Assembly (NCBI GenBank): GCA_944989445.1
Contig: CALYLW010000041.1
Coordinates: 816,001 to 880,000, forward strand
From: Ampullaceana balthica
Lineage: Eukaryota; Mollusca; Gastropoda; Lymnaeidae
Direction: 5' to 3'
DNA length: 64,000 bases
How positions within the stretch are numbered: position 1 is the first letter of the stretch; each line of letters opens with the position of its first letter. Under the pieces are notes generated by a model, which saw only the letters and a program-made list of their open reading frames with translations, was not told the origin of the DNA and did not search any database. Below, piece after piece: positions 12,601-21,652 of the stretch. The translations under genes and the position numbers were made by a program.

Positions 12601-15600
12601 TTCGCTCATTGGTAAGAGGTAACATCACTTAAGTTATTCCTACTACTGTGTAACAATCGCTCTCAAACATATACACAGATATAAAATGATACAATTAGCA
12701 CAGCTGAACCGTTACCTGTGGTATGAGAGCTCCAATACACACGAACTTACAGGTGGTGTTGAGTAGAGACTTGCTGTCATCAGGAAGCTATTGGATTAAA
12801 TACTCGTCAGTACAGCCAGATAAATCAATAATTCATTTTCTTTTACTTTTATTTTCTTATTATCAGTTTTATTCCTTCCAACAAGTGCACCCCCCCCCCG
12901 CTTCACATCACCCGTCAAGCACACAACGTCCTCCACGCAATGCCCCTCCTGACACACAAAATGGACTTGTAAAAAAAAAGAAAATAAAAAAAAACTCATG
13001 CAATAAGCGTTACACGTAAAAGCTTTACACAAACTACTTTAACAATGAAAGCTCTCGACACACATTATGGTTAACATTTTCGTGCCGCACAGACAAGACC
13101 ACCGGGACATAGATTATTATCTATAGATGTGTGTTCAGACGTTACATCGTTCTGTGTCAAGTTGTACACCAGATATCCGTAACGCTGGGCCACGAAAGCG
13201 AATGTCGCGGCCGTGTATTCTGTCAGCCAGAGGTACAGCATGTTACTGTAGTCACCCCACGCGGGGATAGGGGCCGGAGAAAACGGACTTTCCCTCTTGT
13301 CGTCCTTCCAGTACACCTCTCCCTGGAGAAACATGGGAATATGTTGTCAACGGTGACCTAAATATTGATTGATCTTTTGTTTCATTCATTTTGATTTATG
13401 TCTCATTTTTCTTGTAAAAAATGAAGAATTTAAAGAATGACATTCACTAAATATTGTGTCATTCTCATTACATTTTTAGTATCAATTTTATTATCTGGGA
13501 TAATACCAAGCCAGTAATTGGCTATAACATGTTTGTATATCTTCGAGATCCTAACCAAAACGATAGTCACATGTAGACACTTCTGAGTTTTTAGACAAAG
13601 CAACTTTTAAAATAAATTTCGCATTTCTCTAAAGCAAGTGTTTGGGTTTTTTTTTAATTATACATCTGGAAACATTATTTATGAAAGGATTGCCCAGTGG
13701 ATTTACCCGATGTAAACTCTCCATGTAGTCCTGTGTAAAGGTTACAGGGGCCAGCAGTCCATAGTCCAACAGGAAATGGTCAGCAATTTCAATGGTGACT
13801 GAAAAAATACAATGATACATCAGACGAGAGGTGATTACTAACACATGTTTAACAAGGGAAAGCATCATTCAAAAGGTTCAAATTCAAACTCTTATATTTT
13901 AAACCAGGTCAAGTGTTACTTCTCACTTGTCACAAATCGCTGTTTGAATTGATGATCTGTTGCAGCTTCCGGTGTGTTTCACATCCTCTCCCCCCCCCCT
14001 TATACACACACTTAACCTACTCCTAGTGTGACCCCCATGGTCAACAAATGAACCACTCCAAAAGTCTGACAACATCCCATATGTTACCAATCACCACCAC
14101 TTAACATGATCCTGATGTATCACTTCTCACCTTTCATCTGGACCACCTGCGCCTCGGCGTCTTTATTAATGAGGTCATCAACCATGTCGCATAGCTGAGA
14201 AAAAGAAAAATTAACTTCAGAATTTTTTCAAAACTTTGAAATAAAATAATCAATATTCTTGTTGGAATTGTTTTATCAAAATAATAATAAATTAAAATCG
14301 GTCACTGAAATAATAGTCCATTCATTGACCTACATTAGTACTATCTGAGAAAATAGTTCATTCATTGACCTACAATAATAATATTTGAAATAATAGTCCA
14401 TTCATTGATCTACATTAATACTATCTGAAATAATAGTTCATTCATTGCCTTACATTAATACTATCTAAAATAATAGCCCATTCATTGACCTACATTAATA
14501 AATCTAAAATAATAGTCCATTCATTGACCTACATTAATACTATCTGAGACGACACCTTCCAAGATTCCTCTAAGAATATTCCAGAACCAGGCACTGCCAC
14601 CGTGGAAGTCGAGACTAACCCCTCCAATGTCAGAGTTACAGTTGAGTGCTTTCAGTAGTGGACGATTGGCTTGGTCAACGCCTGAATTGTTATTGTTGTT
14701 GTTGTTATTGTTGTTGTTATTGTTGTTGTTATTGTTGTTATTGTTGCTGTTATTGTTGTTATTGTTATTGTTGTCATTGTTATTGTTGTTATTGTTATTG
14801 TTGTTATTGTTATTGTTGTTGTTGTTATTGTTGTTGTTATTGTTGTTGTTATTATTGTTGTTGTTGTTGTTGTTGTTGTTATTGTTGTTGTTGTCATTGT
14901 TATTGTTGTTATTGTTATTGTTGTTGTTGTTATTGTTGTTGTTGTTATTGTTGTTGTTGTTATTGTTGTTGTTTTTTTTATGTGAGGAAATGATTGGCAG
15001 AATTATCTCAAAGAAGGGGGTTAAGTTTGTATAAAAAATTAAATATTTTGAGATAATATTGAATAAGAAAAGCTTAATGAATCGAGGGATGTAATGGCTA
15101 GCTTAATAAAGGAAACCAACGAATAACTCTTTCTACAATGTTAATAAAAATTTAACATAATTAGATCGAGCAAATAACATAAATATCTCCAAAATGGGAA
15201 AGAATATTTTAATATCTCAAACAAATGGGAAATTTAACAGGAATATTCTGTTTTTTTAAATAGATTTTTGACAACTTTTAGAAAATGTTTATGTTAAACA
15301 AAAAAGTCGACGTAAAAGTAAAAGACTCATCAACGAGGATCTTCCGGTAATTGAAAAAGTTTAACAATCTTATCTATAGTTTCCCTCTACATACCATAGG
15401 AATATGGGGGCCCATTGGGGGCCTTCCATAATTGATGTCACGTGACTTTGGCCACACGTCGTCACAAAACTTAGACCCCCCTACAATATGACGTCACTAA
15501 ACTTTGCCGCGCGCCCCCCTCCCTCAATAAAAGCTGTATTTTCTATTTGAAAATGAGCATGTTTCAAATGACTTTACTGTCATTAAAGTATGTTGTATTA

Positions 15601-16479
15601 TATTGTATTTAGTGTAAGGCTGCACTCTAATATCGTAACACGCACGAAGTCATGTTTAACGTCATTAAATAAATTGCAAACAATCAAATATTTAAGTGGA
15701 ACTTTTATTTAAATTTGCGCGATCTGATGTGACGTCACGTTTCTTAAACACAACCTCCTCCCCCTCGTCACACATCGTCACAAATGTGTGACCCTTCCCC
15801 CTAGGTGCGTGACGTCATTTATGGACGGCCCTATGGGTAAGTGAGGCAGCTTGGAAAGGTTTCTCTAGCCTCTGTGCTCCTAGACAACTCTTAGGAGCAA
15901 TTAATTATACCCCGTCCGAAACCATTTACTTTCCAACCAGCTTAGAGAAAATCGAATTGACTAACCTAAACCCACTGTAACGGATACTCTGACTTGAGAC
16001 AGACCAATATCCACTGATCCACTATCCGAGATGGAGAATCTGAAGAAGATGTTACTACATTTTTAAATTTGGTATCTACAATACCTTTGTGGAGTTATAC
16101 CATTAAAATGTTATAATCGTTAACCACTTGACATAGACAACCCAATAGCGGCCATGGCTGACCCATCAGAATCGCCTTGCAAAAAATCCCAATATTAGCT
16201 CAAGCAGATCAATCAGCATATGGTAACAATCCCTATGTTAGATAGCCGATTAATCAGCATTTATCTCCAACCTCATATCGTATTAGCCAACAAATCAGCA
16301 TTTACTTACATTCCCATGTCGGCCGTAGCCGACCAATCACCGTAGAGATTAATTCCGAAGTTGTCCAGCGTCCACGTCAGTCCATCAAGTCCAGAGTTAA
16401 AGATCATGGAGCTGGTAGGGGGATTGTCTCCCTTGTTTATAATACTGGAGTTTGGAAAATGGGATGAAACAATATTAAA

Positions 16480-16515
<36 letters not shown>

Positions 16516-17544
16516 GCGCGCACAAATGGAAATTTAATTGTAAAATGTGTGAAAAATGAAATAATATTAATTTAAACAATTTTTTTAAATACATGATCTA
16601 TAATGTGATTACATTGTTATTTTTACACTGATATGATATGCTTTTGTGTCATTGTAATTTGTTGTATTATACATTCAATTCGTTGTCAGTCTTCACAAAT
16701 CCCCCTCCCCGACCAACGCACATCTCGGATGTATATATTAGGCAGATAACAACAAAAAAATGGGCAATTACTTCTCTTTAAAATATTTTATATTTCTCCT
16801 ATAAACTTAAAATAACTTGTGTTATTGATTAGTTGATGAATTATTACTTGACAAGACGATAGCTTAGAATCCCAGAAGATCCCTTAATGTCCGGAATCTT
16901 GAGAGTTGGCAGCGCCTTCGCAATAGCTTCCTGAGCAACAGTGTTGGCTGTTGAGTGGAACGAATCACGTGATTATGTCAATCTGTCTTGGTTCATCTAT
17001 ATGTCTTAAACCAGATGTAGGATTGTCATTTTTTTTAGTTGTCCGTCTGACATATAACAGCTGTAAGGTTTTGATTCTTAATTGTAATGTAATGAAACAG
17101 TATTATGATTACCATGTACCTGTATCAGTATCATACTTAAAATATTTTTTAGAACTTATAAAAATTCATGGTTCAACTATGAATGTCCTATTGTTTTATA
17201 AAAATGACACCCATCATGTACATGAATGTCACTAATGTCTCATAGTCTGTTTAAAAGTATAGCATCAACTATATCAATGCCAGTTATATATTTCCTTCAG
17301 TAGATATGATTGTCACATTGTAGTATAAATGCTTCCCCCACGCGCTCATTGAATGAATGCCATTAATTACTTATACGAGCGTATGACTTTTAAAAAAATA
17401 CTAATTATAAAATAATCAAGAGTAATATTAAATCTTACCATAATCCAAACCTTTCTTTGTGAGTCTCATCCTGAGCCCTGGTTCAGTGGTCAGACAGTGA
17501 CCAATGGTCAGCATCAGAAGAAGTATTGAGTATAAAGAGAGCAT
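5453..17544 (-). CDS. LBP/BPI: LBP/BPI-family secreted lipid/LPS-binding protein, 15 coding exons, 490 aa
   Basis: Exons in transcript order: 17544-17439, 16947-16848, 16444-16310, 16039-15966, 14681-14533, 14194-14131, 13798-13707, 13322-13146, 12787-12716, 11660-11493, 10138-10071, 7897-7855, 7488-7425, 6720-6644, 5536-5453. All junctions are GT-AG and all phases agree, giving 1,473 nt and 490 aa, the usual family length. Residues 1-19 are a signal peptide (LYSILLLMLTIGHC core). GLDYANTVAQEA and IPDIKGSSGILSYRL open the N-terminal BPI barrel. Cys153 (exon 5) and Cys190 (exon 6) correspond to the conserved BPI disulfide. A proline-rich linker (SPFSPAPIPAW, residues 252-262) precedes the C-terminal barrel (SNMLYLWLTEYTAATFAF; ending KGFELPLTDNIRL and LASDVEYV). 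The family binds lipid A or other lipids outside the cell in innate defence. Lysines expected at the N-barrel tip are largely absent. Exon sizes such as 64, 92, 68, 43, 64 and 77 nt look like the conserved organisation of the vertebrate family, as I recall it. Confidence 0.95.
5797..5988 (+). repeat. 8-bp tandem repeat (ACCTACAG), about 24 copies, in the last intron
   Basis: Runs of ACCTACAG with variants ACCTGCAG and ACCTACAT. The array lies between the two last exons of the LBP/BPI gene. Confidence 0.9.
6928..7001 (+). repeat. (TA)n microsatellite
   Basis: Almost pure TA dinucleotides within an intron of the LBP/BPI gene. Confidence 0.95.
7205..7392 (+). repeat. Polypyrimidine (CT-rich) tract
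   Basis: About 190 bases of almost only C and T (CTCTCTCCCTCCC-type). In the orientation of the surrounding LBP/BPI gene this is a polypurine tract. It lies in the intron after the 64-nt exon 13. Confidence 0.9.
7675..7849. mobile_element. hAT-like MITE inserted at the exon 12 splice donor of the LBP/BPI gene
   Basis: The ends CAGGGCCGTCTTAAC and GTAAAGACGGCTCTG are inverted repeats. Flanks CTTACATT (7,667-7,674) and CTTACATC (7,850-7,857) form an 8-bp target duplication with one mismatch. The interior is GC-rich (GCCCGGGGCCC blocks) with a short AT core. On the minus strand the right duplication reads GATGTAAG, which is the last codon of exon 12 plus the splice donor. Confidence 0.88.
8119..8400 (+). 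repeat. 17-bp tandem repeat, about 16 copies
   Basis: Unit GTTCGTGTGTTGTAATG with scattered point changes, in the intron between exons 11 and 12 of the LBP/BPI gene. Confidence 0.9.
8440..9415 (+). repeat. Degenerate 13-bp-based tandem array (GAGATGAAATGTT)
   Basis: About 1 kb of GAGATGAAATGTT and derivatives such as GTAATGAGATGAAATGTT. The local periodicity shifts between 13, 18 and 23 bases, so several rounds of expansion are likely. The minus-strand open frames here are only repeat. Confidence 0.9.
9552..9615 (+). repeat. (TA)n microsatellite
   Basis: Nearly pure TA repeat just beyond the 13-bp array, in the same intron. Confidence 0.95.
10188..10799. mobile_element. Non-autonomous hAT-like element in intron 10 of the LBP/BPI gene
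   Basis: It starts CAGAGGCGTAACTAGG and ends TTGTTATGACACTG, imperfect inverted ends. It is flanked by TATTTTAA (10,180-10,187) and TATCTTAA (10,800-10,807). A segment at 10,455-10,560 (AGGTGTCTCCTCTC, TTTCATATGAAAC, GCCTCTCTTTCCTGTC) matches, inverted, the region next to the hAT transposase relic at 39.86-40.0 kb, so this looks like an internally deleted relative. It begins 49 bases upstream of exon 11. Confidence 0.7.
11991..12602 (+). repeat. 34-bp tandem repeat, 18 copies, two alternating variants, in an LBP/BPI intron
   Basis: The unit starts CAGATGTTTTACACTTGA. One variant continues CATAGATCATCTTAGG and the other AATAGATCATATTAGC. They alternate mostly as dimers or trimers, indicating higher-order amplification. 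It lies between exons 9 and 10. Confidence 0.92.
14300..14548 (-). repeat. About 40-bp tandem duplication of the exon 5 splice donor region
   Basis: Six units contain, on the minus strand, ATAGTATTAATGTAGGTCAA or close variants. The unit nearest exon 5 is the real exon end and donor (AAT then GTAGGT at 14,533/14,532). The others lie downstream in the intron. Confidence 0.85.
14686..14975 (+). repeat. (TTG/TTA)n trinucleotide microsatellite abutting an LBP/BPI exon
   Basis: About 290 bases of TTG and TTA triplets. On the minus strand this is (AAC/AAT)n, reaching to the acceptor AG of exon 5. The long Leu, Cys or Thr open frames on both strands are artefacts of the triplet period. Confidence 0.95.
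15408..15832. mobile_element. MITE of the GGGGCCGTCC family, long form, in intron 4 of the LBP/BPI gene
   Basis: The left end GGGGGCCTTCCATAATTGAT and right end GACGTCATTTATGGACGGCC are imperfect inverted repeats. Inside are C-runs, several GACGTCAC motifs and the segment TAAGGCTGCACTCTAATATC, shared with the copies at 34.0 and 52.4-60.9 kb. Confidence 0.75.
16480..16522 (+). repeat. (CA)n/(CG)n microsatellite
   Basis: CGCGCGCACACA-type dinucleotide run upstream, in gene orientation, of exon 3 of the LBP/BPI gene. Confidence 0.9.
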
Positions 17545-17559
17545 CTCGTTGTGTGTGGC

Positions 17560-17930
17560 CAAAAAATCTGTGATTTAATTTTAAGCACAAAGTAAACGTA
17601 AATTACGTGATAAGTTTTGTGATGATATTAATCAGCTTATAAAATAATGATTTTATTCAGTTTGGAATTTCTCTATGTGCTGAAAATAATGTTTTTAGAA
17701 ATAGCTATAAACCCTCTCTGTCAAAGCTACAATTTTAACACTCGATTTACTGTACGTGCTACATCTTTAACACTCTCGATTATATCGATGAGAAACATCA
17801 TAAACACTCAATTCTATCCTAATGAATTCCCAACTTTCCCATATGTTATGACGTCAACTCTTATTGAAACATCATTTTTAAAATGTATATGTTACTTACC
17901 TCAATGTTTAATGTAGATATTGGTGTTGAT
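17560..17930 (-). other. Probable 5' untranslated intron of the LBP/BPI gene
   Basis: On the minus strand a good donor (TTGAG then GTAAGT) is at about 17,900 and an acceptor (AATCACAG) at about 17,572, 28 bases before the ATG at 17,544. This suggests a non-coding first exon just upstream of 17,900. No clear TATA box was seen. Inference only. Confidence 0.4.
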
Positions 17931-18860
17931 CTTTGCTGAAATGTTAAACAATGGAAATACAAGTTCTATATTTTATGACATGCAGAGTTCGGATCGAGTG
18001 GTGGCCCGTATGCACTCTCCATCTTTTTCTATAGCTTACCAAACTTTTCGGTAAATTATCCAATGATGATTGAACAGAATAGCAAAAGACTTTGTTACAA
18101 ATATTACAAGGGTCTCTAGAACTGTAAGGAATGCCACCAGTGAGTTTGATAAATGAACAACACATCTACGATAAATAATAGATCATATGCTCCTCAAGTC
18201 TATTTGTCACATCGAGGATTAGAAATGAGTTTTAGTATTAGCAATAGACAGCGTATTGATAAACTAAACTGTTATTTTAGGTGACCATTGAGGGTGTCAC
18301 AAACCGAACAAAATAAGTCATTTAAATTTCCATCAATTCCATCTTTATCAAAGAAGCAGTGAGTGGCTTTCTAATTATTTAAATTTTTAACAAGAAAGAC
18401 CGATGTGCTAAACTTGAGTGAGGAAGACATTTCCATCAATCCATTAGACCAGCTGGTATGATCCACTCGGTTAAGCTCAGGCGACTAAACTAGAACGTGA
18501 AATTTAACACGATGGGGACAACAGAAGGCTTACCAGCAAACGGCGCAGCACAGTATGTGTGTTCAATGTTTTGTAAAAAAATTAAAGTCATGCAGTAGGT
18601 CCTCTACTCCTGCTGCCGTTTAGGACTCATAAACAGGACAATGATCTACGTCCACATAAACATAATCCTTGCTTTAACCAGGATGAGAAAAGTCAGAGAG
18701 TATAGTTGCAAAACTTTGATTATTCAGTCTTAATTTATGATTTGGTCTATAATATGATTCCTAAACTCCACAGGTCATACTGACCGTTTCTGACACAAGA
18801 GGAAGGTAAAACATTTATGTCATAAGTATAACTTTATCTATACGTTGACAAAACACGTCA
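17931..18860. other. Non-coding stretch upstream of the LBP/BPI gene
   Basis: No supported coding region. It would hold the promoter of the 15-exon gene, but I see no strong core element. Confidence 0.4.
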
Positions 18861-18878
18861 CCGAGGGAATTCCCGAAT

Positions 18879-18927
18879 ATATACATGTGTGTATATATGT
18901 ATATGTATATATAATTATATGTATATA

Positions 18928-18973
<46 letters not shown>

Positions 18974-18978
18974 TATGT
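18879..18978 (+). repeat. (TA)n/(TATG)n microsatellite
   Basis: TATATGTATATATAATT-type repeat ending in a purer TA run. Confidence 0.92.
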
Positions 18979-19079
18979 GTTGTTGTTCCCTTGAAGCTGC
19001 GCGGCCGCGCAAATATCTGATATACGCCGCGCAGTAGTTTTGAATTACTGAGCATTAAATTTGCTAAAAGATTGCACAC

Positions 19080-19245
19080 AAAAAATGGTTGCTATGCAGC
19101 TTTGCACAATAGTTGTTTTTTTTACTTTGCACAATGACCACCGAACACAAGGACCACCGAACACAAGGACCACCGAACACAAGGACCACCGAACACAAGG
19201 ACCACCGAACACAAGGACCACCGAACCTTGTAGGGAACATTGATT
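19080..19245. repeat. 16-bp tandem repeat (ACCACCGAACACAAGG, about 6 copies) inside a dispersed repeat
   Basis: The tandem block is bordered by TTTGCACAATGACC and TTGTAGGGAACATTGA. The flanks resemble segments at 37,330-37,540 and 41,020-41,220 that share GCAACTTTTCACACGAGT and a final GGAACA(T/A)TG, so a small dispersed family is likely. Confidence 0.6.
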
Positions 19246-19454
19246 GGTATGCAGGTCACAGTTTGCACATACTTAAGGCCGCCCCCGAATGTCAGCTGTG
19301 TAGATAAAACAAGTCTGCGATACAAATGAAGTATTAAGGTCAATATAGAATACGTATTCCAGTGCTAATCAAGTGTTACAAACTGATATGTTTTAGTTGT
19401 TTGGGAGAATAATAATAATAATAATAATTAATAATAATAATAATTTGCTAATTT

Positions 19455-20825
19455 TTAAATCCCTTATATTAACTTCACCGCAGTCTCTCTCTCTCTGTCT
19501 GTCGTGATCTCTGTCTCTCTCTCTGTCTCTCTGTCTTGGGCGGGCACCGCGGAAAAACAAAAGTAAAAATTAAAACAAACCGTAAAAACAAAGTTTTTGA
19601 CTATAAATCCATTATATATGAGACATAACTAACTGTATTGAATATTTTCAAACGTGACAAACATTTACAGACTGAATCTGTCTTAACTCAACTTTGCTTC
19701 ATAACCCTGAGGGGAAAAGTCTGGTCACCGATCGCTGGTCTGAGCTCAGCGTGACACGTAAAATGTAAACAAAAGCACGCCGGTACTTCGATGGGTCGCG
19801 TCAAAGCGTCAACTCAAACTCTCACGTGGAAAAAAACAATAACAAACCGTGAATTTGAACTACATACGTTATATAAGGATAAACTAAAAATGCATAAATT
19901 TAATTACGGTACGTTCGATCGATCTGAAATTTTGATACCGTAATTAAATTAATGCATTTTTAGTTTATCTTTATAAAACTATCTGTAGAAGTCGCTATTG
20001 TTTACATTTTATGGGTCAATTGACTTCACGCTAGCCACATGTGAACACATCTCGTGTTTTAACCAGGTAAACCACCTGGAGTTGAGTTAACGCGTTGACG
20101 CCACCCGTCCATGTCCACACCCCCTCCCCTTCCCCCAGTTATAAAGACAGGGGAGATAATTTCGGTTTCAGTCTGTAAATGTTTGTCTTGTTTGCACATA
20201 ATCAATACTTTTAGTTATGTCTCATATATAAGGGATTTATAGTCAAAAACTTTGTTTTTACGGGGTTGTTTTATTAAATCCCTTATATTAACTTCACCGC
20301 CGTCTCTGTCGTTCTGTCGTCATCTCTCTTTGTCTTGGGGGGGCGGAAAAATAAAAGTCAAAAATTACCCACTTCCCGTGATCCGATCGAGCTGAAGTTT
20401 TGCGCATGGACCCGTCTCACATAACAATGTATCGTATCAAAATTTCAGATCGATCGAACGTACCGTAATTAAATTTATGCATTTTTAGTTAATCTCTATA
20501 CGAGGTATTTAATTCAATTTCATAGTTTGTTATTATTTTTTTCACGTGAGAGCTCAGTTCGCGCGTTGACGCGACCCATCGAAGTACCGGCGTGCTTTTG
20601 TTTACATTTTACGTGTCACGCTGAGCTCGGTCCAGCGAGCGGTGACCAGACCTTTCCCCTCTCCCACCCCACCCCCCAGCCCCAGTGTTATAAAGCAAAT
20701 GGCAGTTAAGACAGATTCAGTATGTAAATGTTTGTCGTTTTTGAACATAATCAATACTGTTAGTTATGTCTCATATATAAGGGATTTATAGTCAAAAACT
20801 TTTTTTTTACGGGTTTGTTTTATTA
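19455..20825. repeat. Cluster of an interspersed repeat in opposite orientations forming a large inverted repeat
   Basis: Copies start TCCCTTATATTAACTTCACC at 19,458 and 20,278. Arms at about 19,575-19,910 and 20,459-20,800 are inverted relative to each other (shared GACCCATCGAAGTACCGG, GCTTTTGTTTACATTTTACG). A related unit also lies at 52.56-53.2 kb, and fragments occur at 48.1 and 62.4 kb (GATCGATCTGAAATTTTGAT). The 5' TC start and A/T junction recall Helitrons, but I could not define a CTRR end. Confidence 0.6.
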
Positions 20826-21200
20826 TAGCGCTGCTTCCCATCAAGGAGCCGGGCTAACAGCACTTTACATGGAGATAATAACATACATATAATAATTTAA
20901 ATATGCATTCTTTTAATAATAACCACATAAATGATAGTACAATACACATAAGCTACGTTAATCATTAAAAAGAAGTGGTGTTTATTTAATTTTAAAATAA
21001 ATTTTGAAAAGATGCGTCTTAAGTGCAGTCTTGAAGGACTTGGTAGATGAAATACTACATATATGCAATGAAAGAGAATTCCATTGTTTGGCTGCACAAA
21101 AAGAGAATGACCTGTCGACAAATTTTTTAGTTCGTGTCTTAGGAACACAAAGAATACGCGTGTCCGCAGAGCTAGAATGCATGAGTTGCTATGGGAAAGT
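20826..21200 (-). pseudogene. Non-LTR retrotransposon (LINE) 3' end, reverse transcriptase C-terminus
   Basis: The minus-strand frame 21,182-20,982 reads DTRILCVPKTRTKKFVDRSF, then AAKQWNSLSLHI and SFKTALKTHLF. This is the familiar C-terminal region of L2/CR1-like reverse transcriptases (VPRTRTKTFGDRSFS, LWNSLP, FKSxLKTHLF). It is followed by the tail motif AGCGCTATAATAAAA. Only the 3' end is present, as in 5'-truncated insertions. Confidence 0.85.
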
Positions 21201-21640
21201 ATGAATATTCTGAATATTATGTTAAGAATGGTATGATTAAGTAAACAACTGGTGGATTTAAAAATAAATATTTTTTTTTGCAAGCATAACTTCTATGTCT
21301 TAAGACAGACAATATAATTTAAATAACATAAATCAAAAATATTTTTTTATAAAATACAGGTACATTAATACAAAGAAAACTTAATATTCACAATAAATGA
21401 CCGCCAATGAAAATTGATGGTAAACTCAAATGGCAATTCGTTAGCACAAACAAAACGGCTTACTACAACTACGATTACCAATGATATTATTGAATAACCA
21501 CAGCTTCCTTGGTATGGACAGGTGGGTTTCTCCGTAAGACAGTTCATTCATTCGCTGGTCCATGGACACCTGCGGCTCTCTCTGTTTCTGGACTCGTCAC
21601 ACCACGCGCCAGCCTCGCTCGTCTCAGTTAACTTGTCGGG
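21201..21640. other. No gene seen
   Basis: AT-rich up to 21,480, then a GC-richer lead-in (21,500-21,650) to the 24-bp array. No supported coding region. Confidence 0.5.
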
Positions 21641-21652
21641 TTGCATAGCCGA

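Noticed and set aside
14627..15034. Poly-Leu, poly-Cys and poly-Thr open frames on both strands
   Set aside because: Artefacts of the TTG/TTA trinucleotide microsatellite.
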